A DNA stretch of 64,000 bases from Echria macrotheca (taxonomy: Eukaryota; Ascomycota; Sordariomycetes; Sordariales; Schizotheciaceae): the NCBI GenBank assembly GCA_030411725.1, contig MU839844.1, positions 124,001-188,000 on the forward strand, in the 5' to 3' direction. Under the pieces are notes generated by a model. The model was not told where the DNA came from. It worked only from the letters and a program-made list of their open reading frames with translations, and made no database searches. The position numbers and the translations under genes are program-made. Of the stretch, positions 53,224-64,000 are shown in pieces (positions within the stretch are counted from its first letter, which is position 1; every line of letters begins with the position of its first letter).

Positions 53224-54094
53224 GGCGCGCAAATCGTATTTTGTCGGGATTTGTGACGTTGTGAACAGCTCGTTGTCGAGACAATCCAGACCCTTCTCGC
53301 GGCGGCAGGTGTTGGATGAAGTCGCAGCTGCAGCACACCACACCCACCACAGCACAGCAAAACGACGGGCGCACGGACACAGGCTGGCAATGATGTCACT
53401 AGGTTTTTAACTCCAGCTCTCTGAGCTGTCAACCGTCAATCCAATGTAATAAATAGAACAGCCACAGTGGGCTCAACTTCGACATGCATACACGTACTCT
53501 AATTAGCCATTAAACCTGCAATTGTATTCGACAGACATATCGAATACAACGGCGAGGCATTTTCTCCAACACCAACCTATGCTATGGAACAGTTAATAAA
53601 TCGATCTCGACCAGATCCAAGCTGCTGCAGCTCTTCGAAACTTGGTGGCCGCTGATTGGCCCGAGCCACTCTCCGCGTTGCCCAGCCGTCTGCGTGTTTG
53701 CGCCTCAGCCAGCAGCTCCTCGTGGCCCAAGTGGGGCTGCTCAATCGGGACTAAGCCGTGCGGATTGCTGGCAGACAGCTGGGGGTACCTTAGCGGTCGG
53801 GGCACTGGCCAGTAGCGCGCTCAGGATTTTTTGCTCAAGTCAACAAGATCCAATCGATGAATGCTTCGTCACTTGGGCTCCTGCACACACACCGAACCTT
53901 CGGCCGCTGTCCCCATCTCCCTCGTCCCGCCATCCACCTCAACCTCGCATCCGCATCGCCGCCGTCCATCAATTTCCATCGCTCCAGGCACCCGGGCCAT
54001 GCTCTAATCCGCCCGAGTCATCGATCCGAGCCCGGTCGCGTTCGCACCTTCCCTCAGCGACTCCCCGAATTGCTGGTCGCTTGACCGCGCCGCC
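53224..54094. promoter_or_regulatory. Bidirectional promoter between afg1 and nup133
   Basis: This 871-bp region separates two diverging starts. A CCAAT box occurs as ATTGG at 53655-53659. The section 53224-53406 is open in the afg1 frame and may be translated from a non-AUG codon. The last 200 bases before nup133 are C/T-rich leader. Confidence 0.5.
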
Positions 54095-57000
54095 ATGTTT
54101 TCCCCTTCCCTCCACGAAGGCGGCCCTGCAAAGGGCACCCGGAGCAGCCGCCGTAGACAGCGCCCGCTGAGTTCGGATACCTCGCTGCAACAGCCCAAGG
54201 CGAAGCGCCAGCGCCTGCCGCTCTCCGAAACGACATTCGTGAACCCAGATGCGGCCCCGGAGATGTTTGAGGTCAAGCCCGACAAGATCGATATCCCGCT
54301 CAAACGCGACGGGCTTGAGGCGATCGCAGCACCGCGCAAGGAGCTGAGCTTCCGCTCGAAGAAGCCCAAGGTCGGCGAAAGAACGGGCAAAGGAGATGGA
54401 AGCGTCATCTTGGTCAGTAGCAGCACTTACATGCCGTAATCGTTGACGTTCTTGCTGACCTTTGGACTATAGACGCAGAACAACGCCTACACGGTGAGCA
54501 AGCTTCCAGGACTGCCCGATAGGCTGCGAGCAGATGCTCAAAGTAAGTTGATATGTGTTGTCGTGCCGTCGTAAAATGCTGACCAACGTGAAGACCGGCA
54601 ACATGGCGCTATTTACTCATCAACGGGATACGCCCTCACGCTTACCCATACACATGCCTTTGTCTGGCCGTATACCTCGTCGACCGCTTCGCCCGAAACC
54701 TTCACCTTCACCCTGCCATATCCGTCGAAACATGCCTCGGATCCGCTGCCACTCGGCTCCCTCGTCTCGCCATCATCCGCATCCGAGGAGCCAGGGCTGG
54801 TAATAGTGATGCCGGTGAGCGGCAAGATCGCATACTGGGAGTCGATATCAAATGCAGCAACTCTTGATTTTATCCGTCAACAACGGAGCGGGGTCGAAGA
54901 TTCGATCTCGGGCATGTTTTCCGGGGAACACGTTGTGCAGATTATCAACGCCGAATCTGCAGGCTTTATCCTCGCTTTCAGCAGTGGGAGGCTGGCGTAC
55001 ATGAATGTGAGGGACTCCCACGGACGGCCGGCTATCTCGGTGCAGTTCCTCCGCAGCGGTCTTAGCAACTCCTCGGGCGGTTTCTTCGGAAGTCTCCGTA
55101 ACGCGCTGAGCTCTACGAGCCTGCGGGGTGATATTGCGGCCGTGCGGACGAGCCAGGGATCGACAGTTGGGGAGCGGGTGGTCGTCGCAGCTACTTCCAG
55201 AGGGAGGTTGAGCTCCTGGAAGGTACAGAGAGGAGGCCGCCATGATCTGCTCACCGACGTTGACATCAAAGAAGACCTACTCCGGTCGATACACCAAGCG
55301 GACCCCGACACCCAGTTATTTCCACCGGAATCCTTTGAAGTAGTCGATTTCACTTTTGTTCCTCGCGGCTTGGAAAGGAAGTATGTCGATATGAACCGCC
55401 TCAGCCAGGCCCTGTCATATGACCAAGATGAATTACAGCACCTGCTCCTTCTCATCTCAGTCTCCAACAGGCAACAGGTCAAATACTCTCTTGTCGAGGT
55501 CGTCATGTCCGCCAAGGAGGCGAGTATCGGAATGGTGAGGCCGCTGACCTCGGATTTCACACCCGTCCGTGCTTCGGCCGCCTCGAAACCGCGTGTATAC
55601 CTTCCCCGCCCCGGGCTCGTCGCCTTCGTCGTCCTCGACCGAGCAGTCGTCATTGCCTCCATGGCCGCGCCCCCCGACTCGCCAGACTCACAGTTACAGG
55701 AAGACAGTCATATTATTCCCGCCACTTTTGAGGATGTCATCGACTTCCGAGATGAAGGCGAAATACAGGTTACGGGGTCCGGTATCGAAGAGCCGGCTGG
55801 TAGCGAGAAAGACGACCAACGAGAGCGCCCGCACAGGCACCGCACCAAGAATCCCGCCGCCGTCCTGCTGCTTCAGGGAGTCGGAACGATCAGAGTAGCG
55901 GTCGCCGATGTGGACCGTTTTGCGAGCGACAAACCGCCCGAGGTTACCGCTAAAAGTAAGCTGGAACAGGCCGTCTTTTTCGGAATGAAGACCGACAATC
56001 CGTTGGTTTTCCAGGGTCGTAGGGAGCTGCCTTTCTCTCCGCAACAGATTGGGAATGCCGCAATAGAGCTCAGCCACGAGATCGTGAGCTCCAAGACATC
56101 GTATATCGTCAATCTCCCGGCTTCTCTCGACAACAACATGAAGACCCGGGTTGCTTATCTGGACCGCCTTATCTCGATCCTGGACATTAAGCTTCTAGAC
56201 ATGCGGACCCGGTCTATTTTGCTCTACAACGCCGAGAAGATGGCTGTGGCGACATGGATTTGGCAACAGCATCAGCAGTTTCTTGCGGAGCGACCCGAAG
56301 GTGATAAGAAGACACTCGTTTCGGAAACGGCAGTTTACATCAACGAGCAACAAAAGACGGAGCCTAACCCGGCCATCGGCCAAGTAGACCCCGTTCGACA
56401 TTGGTTCCTCAACGATGTGTGGAGGCTAGATATCTTCATTGCTTGGGGATATCAGCTTATCAAGTACACCTGGGCCGAACACTCCACGGATAACGAGGGT
56501 CTGAACAGGTTGCTGTGGGAGGCAGTGGTAATCATGAATGGCGCGCTGCGTGCTGCTCACGAATACCGGAATGAAAACTGGCACTTCTACGGCGTGGATC
56601 CTCAGCAGGCTGCAGGCGGCGATGCCATCCCTGAGCCATGGACGTCTACGGTTTTCATCACGACCAACCTCAAACGCCTCATCGAGTTCTGCTATGAATG
56701 GCTGAATAAATGGTCTGTGCCAGACCGGGAACGCGCGCAGGTGAACGGGAGGGTTCTGGAATCCATCAAGAAAACCCTTCCGGCTCTCACAGACCGTTAT
56801 TTCACCGCCCTCAACGAATACATCCGCTGGGCATCTGAACGGGATGACCCCGAGATCCAGGAACGGGGAAAGAACTACCAGCGCGCCTATGCCAACGACA
56901 CATATGAGAAGATACTGAGGCTGAAAGAATTTGACCTCTGGGAGGACGCCATCGAGCTTGCCAAGAAGTATTCAGCGTTTGATTCGCTGGCAGAGGTGTA

Positions 57001-58338
57001 CGTGCAGCTCATCCTCTCCCACGAGCATAAGGCCGAGGCTCTTCCCATCAGCACCGAAGCCGCCGCGAAAGAGCTCAGGGGAGCCGACAAGAAGAAACAA
57101 GAGATGGGTGCCCTTTTTACTCGGTACGGGGAGAAGTTTGCCTATCGTGCATACGAGGTCCTACTCGAGAACAGCGGCGTCCAGGCGGTGCTGGAGTTCC
57201 CTTACGACAATCACGGCTATGCCACACGCTTCCTCCGCACCAAACCCGAGCTTGCCAAGATTTCTTGGATCAACGATATTGAGAGAGAAAAGGACATTGA
57301 CCACGCTGCGGAGACGCTCTTGGATCTTGGGCTCAGCCGCGAACAGCAAGTATGGAACAAGAAGATCGAGCTGAGCTTGGGGAAGTTGGCTTTGCTGGCC
57401 GAGGAGGCTGAACCGTCAGTCAACGGCGATAGCACAGCGAACGGTTACTCCGACAGCGAGGCGAGACACGGTGCCAACCTCGAGAAAATCGATCGAGAAC
57501 TCACTCTCATCAAGATCCAGGACTTGCTATACAGCCAGATCCTTCCCACGATCGAGGAGGCTGTTGACGAAGCGGCTGCCCTGGAGCTGGCGCTGAAGGA
57601 GCATGGCGTCCTCATTCCGAAGAAGCACAAGGTCCTGAGTCAGATCTTTGAGGACGGCATGATGCGCCTTCTTAAGCACGAGGCGCTGCAGCCGTTTACC
57701 CTCATCGACCTGCTTACTCTGGCATACCTGCCGCCAGGTCATATCGATGCGATTGGTGGCGACCAGTTCTTCTGGGCCTTGCAGGTTGCTAGATACGGCC
57801 TAAAGGGTGAAGAGCGCCGTGATGCCGAACGACTGATCTGGCGAAGGTGTCTGATCCGGGACGACTGGAAGCACGTCAACGAGACCAACGATAAGAACGA
57901 TTCGGATCAGCTTGCCGCTATAGGCCAGACGACAGCTTACCGATGCATGTTCTCAATAGCCAACGAGGGTGAGTCTTGCTTGGTTGACATTCCGCGAAGC
58001 TTGCTAACATCGCCGCAGATCTGCCGAAAGACGGCCATCTACCTTATGTGAAGCCCTCTGATGCACTGGGCGTGTTTACAACCCAGCTGGACCGCCGCTT
58101 CTCCAGCATGGACGAGACCTTCCAAAACAAATTACTCGACGTCATGAAGGCCGATGACGCCAAACTGAGGACGTACGTCGAAAAGCATCAACTTGAGGCA
58201 TGGTATATCAGCGTCAAGGAGTGCGCGGACCGAACCGTTGCCGATGCTTATCGCCGCCTTACCGCAGCCATCCAAGGGACTGACCCCGACCGTCCGGTCT
58301 TATTTGGTGGTCTCGGCAGCCAGCCGTTGGAGTTATAG
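54095..58338 (+). CDS. nup133: Nucleoporin Nup133
   Basis: Four exons: 54095-54412, 54473-54542, 54594-57968 and 58019-58338, giving 1360 residues. A disordered basic N-terminus (MFSPSLHEGGPAKGTRSSRR) precedes a beta-propeller (TQNNAYTVSKLPGLPDRLRA, GYALTLTHTHAFVWPY, VIVMPVSGKIAYWESISNAA) that ends near residue 560. A long alpha-helical stack follows (VRHWFLNDVWRLDIFIAWGY, LDRLISILDIKLLDMRTRSI, DLWEDAIELAKKYSAFDSLA), ending DRPVLFGGLGSQPLEL. This propeller-plus-helix layout and length fit Nup133 of the Y (Nup84/107) complex, which scaffolds the nuclear pore. Nup155/Nup170 share the propeller family, but the short second half and the C-terminal blocks favour Nup133. The introns (60, 51 and 50 nt) are GT-AG. 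Confidence 0.87.
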
Positions 58339-61300
58339 AGAGCGTTTTGTTTTTTGCACCTGCATGGTTTGGGGGGAACATTCTGTCTCAGCGGAAGACG
58401 TACTCGGGGGCTAGAGTTTTTCTGGGATGCGGTTTAGAAGTCCCTCTTTCGAGTCCAGGTGGACTCCCAAAACTTTTTCTTTGGGTCTTTTTTTTGTCGG
58501 TGTATTGGGACTTTGAAGGCGTAACAAAACGGTGGGGTTTTGAAAATCCAACCGAAACTGTACAAGTAATCTGTGACATAGTTTTTTCTTGGAGGCTTAC
58601 GAAGCATCACGAAAGATCACTGGGGTAGCTAGCTAGCCAGACGTGGGGGAGGAGGTTGCTTCTTCGGAACATGAGGCTGAGGGTCGGGTGCCTAGAATGG
58701 AACGTGGACCTTCTTGCCGTGTAACGATGCTGGTTCCGGGCTGTAATTCTGTGATGTTGTGCCACACGAGCTTGGTGGGCCTGAAGCGTCGGCGATGGGG
58801 AGGTTTTGTCGAGGCTGAGGCGAGATGTCTATGACATGCTAGGCAGTCAGCTTGTCCTAGATAGCAAGTAGACCTAGTAGACATTATTGGAAGGATTCGA
58901 GCGAGAAGTGCGGCTGGAAAGGTGATGAGATAAAAACCACAGGAGACTCACCATGTCGTTTTATTCACCGTTGGCTGTGATGGATCATGCCTGTCGCCGC
59001 CGCCGCCGACGCCCCCCCTCGGATGGGGGAAAGCTTGTCGGGGCGTTTCATTGGGGGCGGGGGTTCAAGCCACCGGAAGAGTTGAAACACACGACACTGA
59101 TGATATCCGACGAACCGCCGGTACTCGACTTGATTGCATCTCATCTTGTCTCCCAAGTGCCGAGATGGCAGGCCATCGACGGATTCCCGTGTCAAGCTTG
59201 CTTGCATTCATACTAGTAAGTCGAGCTTTAACTTTCCTGCTTTCCCGGCCGTAGCGCGAATAGAAACACCCCGTCCGGGCAGCATGGATTTCCGATTCTC
59301 GCCTCTCCTCTCACCGCATGGACAAATGCCTTTTCTCTTCTGCTCTCAGATTTGCAAAAGCTTCGCCAAGAAACGAGAAACAGACGACAGACGCGGGACG
59401 CCAAAAGCAGAACCTCGAAATGTGTGTGTGTGTGTGTGTGTGTTTTAGCCGCCCTCCTGCATCAACTGCTTGGTTGCAGCCAACTACTGCCAGGGCGTCA
59501 ATTTGGTCACGTCGAACTGGAGTCCTGGACATCCACATCGCCAACACACACTCCTCGAGAAATGCATTGCGGACGGGACCGAACAAGGTAGGACCGCTTT
59601 GCTCCTGCTGCTTGCTGCAGGGTTCGTTCAAAGCATGCTCATTCGCTGACGAACCCCTTGACCTTGGAGGTATTTTATCTCGTTTAGGCAGTTCGCATTT
59701 TCGTTGAGAGCAAGTGTTCGTTTTGTCCATCATGCAAGTCGGCACGACTGGTTGTCGCGTGCTGTTGTTGGGCGGTCCAAGACAATCTCTAACAATTTTT
59801 CCTTTCTTTTCTTTTCTCGAGAGAGAGAAGAAGAGTTGTTCCGCAAATCAATGGGCAAAAAGCAGGGTCACCCCGAGCGGGTGTGAAATCCAAACGTACC
59901 ATCAGTGGTCCCTGCATTGTTTCCAAGTGTCGCGGATATGGTGCTTTTTTCCCATCTCGTTTTTTTCGCTTCCCTGGTCCCTTCCTCGACGAACCGAGCG
60001 AGCGGCCGGCGGAGATCGAGAATTTGTGGACTGGGGTTTGCCAAGCAGACCTGGCCGCGTTGGAATCCGTGTTGTGTGTGGGATGCCCGGATTTTTTTCT
60101 AGGCTGAGCCCCAACAACCAAGGAGGGGCGATCTTTCTGGCCGTCGGTCAATGCCGCCCGCGCGACGCCACCAAGCTATGTAACTATTCCCTAGAGTAGT
60201 TATGTTTGCCCGTTCGACATCTCAAAGAGAGAGCGGTGAGGTCTGTTTCTATCAGACTGAAGGTCAACAAAAGCGGAGCCGGCAATTAGGTAAGTGGATG
60301 CACTTATTTCGGGATACCGCTCACAGCTTGACCGCCGTGAGCCAGTGGATTCACCAAACAGCAGGCTGGCCTGCTGGACACGGCCAATCATGAGATTGCA
60401 CGGTTGCATGGCCGATAGCTGAAGCGGAGAAGCCCAGAGACACGCCCTGCCTCGGGACAACCACGAGCACAGGTGCAGCTGTTGCTGCAGTTGCCGACGA
60501 AAAGGGCCAGCCTCGCCATTGACCCTGCCATGGTCCTCTCCACCTTCATCCGCGCGGCAGGAGCTGTGATTTGCATCCAGCCTGCACTGGCCAGTGTCCA
60601 GCATGAACTGTTGTGTAAATCCCCCGGCTTTTGGATCATGGTTGTGGCGTTGCAACCCGTGCAAAATGCCTTGAAATGCCAGCCGGTCGAGGGTTGTGTG
60701 TGTGCGCCCCTGGAAACAGCCAGCCGGCCGACGGTCCTTGACAATTGCGAGCGAGAGAGAGAGAGCCACTGCGCAGCCCGCAGCTCGCACCCGCAGCCCG
60801 GCCCCCAGCCCCTGCTGAGATTGGCCGTGCACCTGATCCTCCCTTGCCCGTCTTTTGCCCCGACCAGTCTGCCTTCCTCATTCTGCTTGTCTGGGCTTTG
60901 CTGGTGCCTTTCCACCGACACCACGATTTCCTCCTTCTCCATCCATCGCAGTCAGTCCGCAACCACACGCGACAGCCGCCATCCCTCGACATCTGGGTGC
61001 CTTTTCCCCAAGGGCACGCGGACGGCAAGGTTTGGACGCGATTGACTGCGATCGCGCCACCACCCCGTCACCGCTTCCCGGCCCGCCGTCACTGGGACGA
61101 GAACTGCCAGGCTTTGGAGCCGGCTGAAGCAGCACGGGAGCTCGTCTACCAGCTGGCCTCCGAACCACACTACAAGGACCACGACAACAGTTGTCCGTAA
61201 TTCCAGCTCTCGAGTTCCATTGTCGTTCTTCGCCTGTCTCGATCCCCACGCACGGTGAAGTTCCGATTGCACACAGGAGCAAAAGGAGGAAAAGGCATTG

Positions 61301-61656
61301 GGCCGTCGATCTGGGTGAGTCGGACGATTTGGTTAATCAGCCTGCGGCGCCTGGTCGTGTGGTGTCCCCATCACTGTCGCTCCAAGCCTTGCTGCAACGC
61401 CTCGCCTTCCCGAATTCTGCCCACCGCCCGTCCCCACTACAATCGTCACCGTGAGACTTCAGCCGATAGTCTTGTTTCTCCAACCGCGCATCGACCATCA
61501 AATCCATCGCGTTGTTGATATCTCTTTCCAACCTCGCTGACATCTGGCGACCAGCTCTTTGAAGATCGCCGATCGTCTTTCGGCGCTGTAGGCAGCCGTC
61601 TCTGCACCATTGCACCGTTCACAGCCGCTCACGACCCGGCATAACGCGTCGTCAAA
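58339..61656. other. 3.3-kb non-coding stretch: nup133 trailer, casein kinase promoter and leader
   Basis: No conserved gene is seen on either strand. The stretch holds the nup133 3' UTR, a (TG)n microsatellite at 59421-59442, a GA repeat at about 60749-60761, and a long GC- and C/T-rich section (60400-61656) that looks like an extended leader of the casein kinase gene. ATG frames occur in that section (for example from 60530, running to 61045). They have no conserved content, and if transcribed they would be upstream ORFs. A GTGAGT at 61315 could be the donor of a leader intron. Confidence 0.5.
59421..59442 (+). repeat. (TG)11 microsatellite
   Basis: An uninterrupted run of eleven TG dinucleotides lies in the non-coding stretch between nup133 and the casein kinase gene. 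It is probably length-polymorphic between strains. Confidence 0.9.
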
Positions 61657-63099
61657 ATGGCATCCTCCTCGTCAAATGTGGTGGGTGTCCACTACAGAGT
61701 GGGAAAGAAGATCGGCGAGGGCTCGTTTGGTGTTATCTTTGAGGGGACCAACCTCCTCAACAACCAGCAGGTTGCTATCAAGTTTGTACGCGTCCCGCCG
61801 ATTGTACACACGGCGACATGGTTATTAACAACCGCGATAGGAACCCAGAAAGAGTGATGCCCCTCAGTTGCGCGATGAGTACCGAACGTACAAGATCCTT
61901 GTTGGATGCCGTAAGTCGAATCTCCAAAAGACGCACCGCTGTTGCTAACAGTTGCGCTAGCCGGCATCCCAAATGTGTATTACTTTGGCCAAGAGGGTCT
62001 TCACAACATTCTGGTCATCGATCTCCTCGGGCCATCCCTGGAAGATTTGTTCGACCACTGCAATCGGAGGTTCACGTTGAAGACGGTCGTCATGGTTGCG
62101 AAGCAGATGCTTTCGCGGGTGCAAACCATCCATGAGAAGAATCTCATCTACCGCGATATCAAGCCTGACAATTTCCTGATCGGCAGGCCCGGCACTAAGA
62201 CGGCCAATGTGATTCACGTTGTGGATTTCGGTATGGCGAAGCAGTATCGCGACCCTAAGACGAAGCAGCACATACCGTACCGGGAACGCAAGTCGCTTTC
62301 GGGAACTGCGCGGTACATGAGTATCAACACGCATCTTGGTCGCGAACAATCGAGACGAGACGATTTGGAAGCGCTTGGCCATGTGTTCATGTACTTCCTG
62401 CGAGGAGGTCTGCCATGGCAGGGGCTCAAGGCTGCGACGAACAAGCAGAAGTACGAGAAGATTGGCGAGAAGAAGCAGACGACGCAGATCAAGGAGCTCT
62501 GCGAAGGCTTCCCGGATCAGTTTGCTCAGTACCTCACGTATGTCCGCAATCTTGGCTTCGAGGACACCCCCGACTATGATTATCTGCGAGAACTCTTCAC
62601 CCAGGCACTGAAAGATGCAGGCGGTGTTGAAGACGGAGAATACGACTGGATGAAGGTCGGCAAGCCGGATAAGAAGGGGGACTGGGACAGGGGCGGTGCC
62701 CTCCACAACCCAAACGCCCGGCCTGGCGCCTCAGCCATGGAGATCCACGCGAACTCTCGAGGCGCCACGACGCACCACCAGAGCGATGCTCGAGCCCAGC
62801 AACTCACCATGGCTCGTTTAAACGCCGCGCAACCCCCGACGCCACCGAACCGACAGTCGAAGCAAGGTCGGCCAAACGTCCCCGCATTGGGGGCTTCGAG
62901 GCCCGGGGGTTATATGGCGGCCGCGCCGACGCCGACGGGCTCTACTCAGGCGCAATTCCAGCACAGCTCCCAGACCTTACCCCAGAGACAGCCGACGAAC
63001 CTTGCCGCAGTCCCCAACACCCAGGTGCCGCCGCAGAATAATCCTCAACCGCAGCCTACCGGCTTCCAGAAGTTCATGAAGACGCTCTGCTGCGGTTAA
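61657..63099 (+). CDS. yck1: Casein kinase I, Yck-type membrane-bound isoform
   Basis: Three exons: 61657-61785, 61841-61910 and 61961-63099, giving 445 residues. The kinase domain has the CK1 features: GKKIGEGSFGVIFEGTN (glycine loop near residue 18), VAIKFEPRKSDAPQLRDEYR, GCPGIPNVYYFGQEG, LIYRDIKPDNFLIG (catalytic Asp near residue 131), VDFGMAKQYRDPKTKQHIPY, and the substrate loop RKSLSGTARYMSINTHLGRE. The tail is Gln/Pro/Asn-rich and ends FQKFMKTLCCG. The paired cysteines at the C-terminus are the palmitoylation site of yeast Yck1/2 and CK1-gamma kinases, so a plasma-membrane location is inferred. These kinases control endocytosis, nutrient signalling and morphogenesis. Both introns (55 and 50 nt) are GT-AG. 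The gene has a long upstream non-coding stretch. Confidence 0.95.
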
Positions 63100-64000
63100 G
63101 TGGAGACACTGCTGTCTGTTTGACCTTGATACGAGTAGGTCAACATTCCTCGTTGGACTCACTCGGTTTCTAACAATAGCAGGTATCAAACAGGACGACG
63201 ATGACGACCTATATAGACAGACTTGCGCCAACCATAGCTGCATGATTTGCCGGAACATCCATTCTCGGTTTTGCATGAACATAGAGGATACCTTCATTTC
63301 ACAAGCGGTTTTGAGCAAACAGGGGCGGAGATGTCATGACGACCACAGTAATCCGCTCCGATCGCGTTCTTCTTTCTTGTCCTTGGGTCTGCTCCTCGTT
63401 TCGGTTGCCGGGAAGGCGTTTTAATTCTGGGGCTGGCCGGGAAGGAAAATCACCCTGAACGCTTGTCACCCACCTTACCTCTCTTAATAATCCACATCCC
63501 GCTTCAGGACATACAAAAGAACGACATGGTGGCCGATCGAGTTTTCGCTCAGCCGCTTGGAGGACGTCTGCGTATTCCCTGGTTTCCTTGTGATTGCGGA
63601 ATAATGAATGGGTCTGACGACAGCATGGCTTCTCAGCACCAAACTGTTGTCAGTGGTCTTGGCGAAAAGCAGCACTCTGGCGAAGGATGTCTTGTCTTTC
63701 GTCTCTCATTTGTTTTGGGCTTCATAGTAGGCGTCGGGGATTTTGTTAGGAAGTGGTTCAGGTTGAACAGAGATGGTGGCACTGAGCTAGAGCAGGCCAG
63801 TTCAGTGAGGATGATCCGAGGGAGCAGCGGACTGGTGAAGGGTTGGTGTCTTGCATGCTGAAAAGTGTGTGGAGGTGTCATTCTACCATCAGATGTCGGT
63901 AAATAGTTAGATTAGGAATGCAAGAGGCAATATGAGGCTCAGTCTGTGTCGTGATAGCACCCGCGTGTGACTAGCAAAACGCAAACTCGACGGCGGGAAC
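63100..64000. other. Casein kinase trailer and unassigned flank
   Basis: The first few hundred bases after the stop are likely 3' UTR. The remainder has only short frames without recognisable content. A gene could begin or end just beyond the window. Confidence 0.4.

Noticed and set aside
53341..53355. Afg1 start at a GTG codon at 53355
   Set aside because: Nuclear fungal genes rarely start at GTG. The ATG at 53223 is the conservative choice, and the extension is reported as a finding instead.
60530..61045. Candidate upstream gene of about 170 codons
   Set aside because: No conserved content. It lies in the presumed casein kinase leader and contains simple GA repeats.
1..64000. Secondary-metabolite cluster, CRISPR array, rRNA genes or intact transposon
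   Set aside because: None of the hallmark proteins, arrays, terminal repeats or conserved RNA sequences were seen anywhere in the window.

Overview
This window is nuclear DNA from a filamentous ascomycete, most likely a Sordariomycete (a Sordariales or Chaetomiaceae-like genome is my inference from protein content and style). Coding regions are GC-rich. Introns are mostly 45-80 nt, with GTRNGY-type donors, CTAAC/CTGAC branch sites and YAG acceptors. Genes lie on both strands, well spaced, each with its own leader and trailer. There is no operon structure, no recognisable secondary-metabolite cluster, no intact transposon, no rRNA or tRNA gene and no CRISPR array.

Layout. 1-9 kb: an Ahc1-like zinc-finger gene (+), then the transcription elongation factor Rtf1 (-) divergent from the ubiquinone hydroxylase Coq7 (+). 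9-17 kb: a very long phospholipase D1 gene (-) divergent from gamma-tubulin (+). 17-21 kb: the complex I PSST/20 kDa subunit (-) and the U3 snoRNP protein Mpp10 (-). 21-28 kb: a gene-poor stretch, an SPX-domain membrane protein (+) and a convergent YtcJ-type amidohydrolase (-). 28-34 kb: the Rsp5/Nedd4 HECT ubiquitin ligase (-) and the nuclear poly(A)-binding protein Pab2 (-). 34-36.7 kb: gene-poor DNA with a decayed coding region. 36.7-44.4 kb: the actin regulator Aip1 (+), Alg13 (-), mitoribosomal Rsm24/mS35 (+) and a membrane-anchored fatty aldehyde dehydrogenase (+). 44.6-48.8 kb: exosome subunit Rrp4 (-), mitochondrial malonyl-CoA:ACP transferase (+) and TRAPP-associated Tca17/TRAPPC2L (+). 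49-58.4 kb: a GT90/CAP10-like glycosyltransferase (-), the AFG1-type mitochondrial ATPase (-) and nucleoporin Nup133 (+). 58.4-64 kb: a long regulatory and leader stretch, then a palmitoylation-type casein kinase I (+).

The content is core housekeeping: chromatin and transcription, rRNA and mRNA processing, mitochondria (Coq7, PSST, Rsm24, Mct1, Afg1), membrane traffic and lipid signalling (Pld1, Rsp5, Tca17, Yck-type CK1), glycosylation and the cytoskeleton. Neighbours do not form one pathway. Several pairs share compact divergent promoters: Rtf1/Coq7, Pld1/gamma-tubulin, Alg13/Rsm24, Rrp4/Mct1 and Afg1/Nup133.

I found no convincing new multi-gene system. The items most worth a second look are gene-structure oddities: two GC-AG introns (one behind an 8-nt first coding exon), a HECT catalytic cysteine codon split by an intron, and an AFG1 gene whose apparent mitochondrial presequence has no ATG. 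There is also a decayed coding region whose four in-frame stops are all one C-to-T change from sense codons, as expected for repeat-induced point mutation. Exon coordinates were worked out by hand from splice consensus, frame continuity and family knowledge. None were checked against transcripts.
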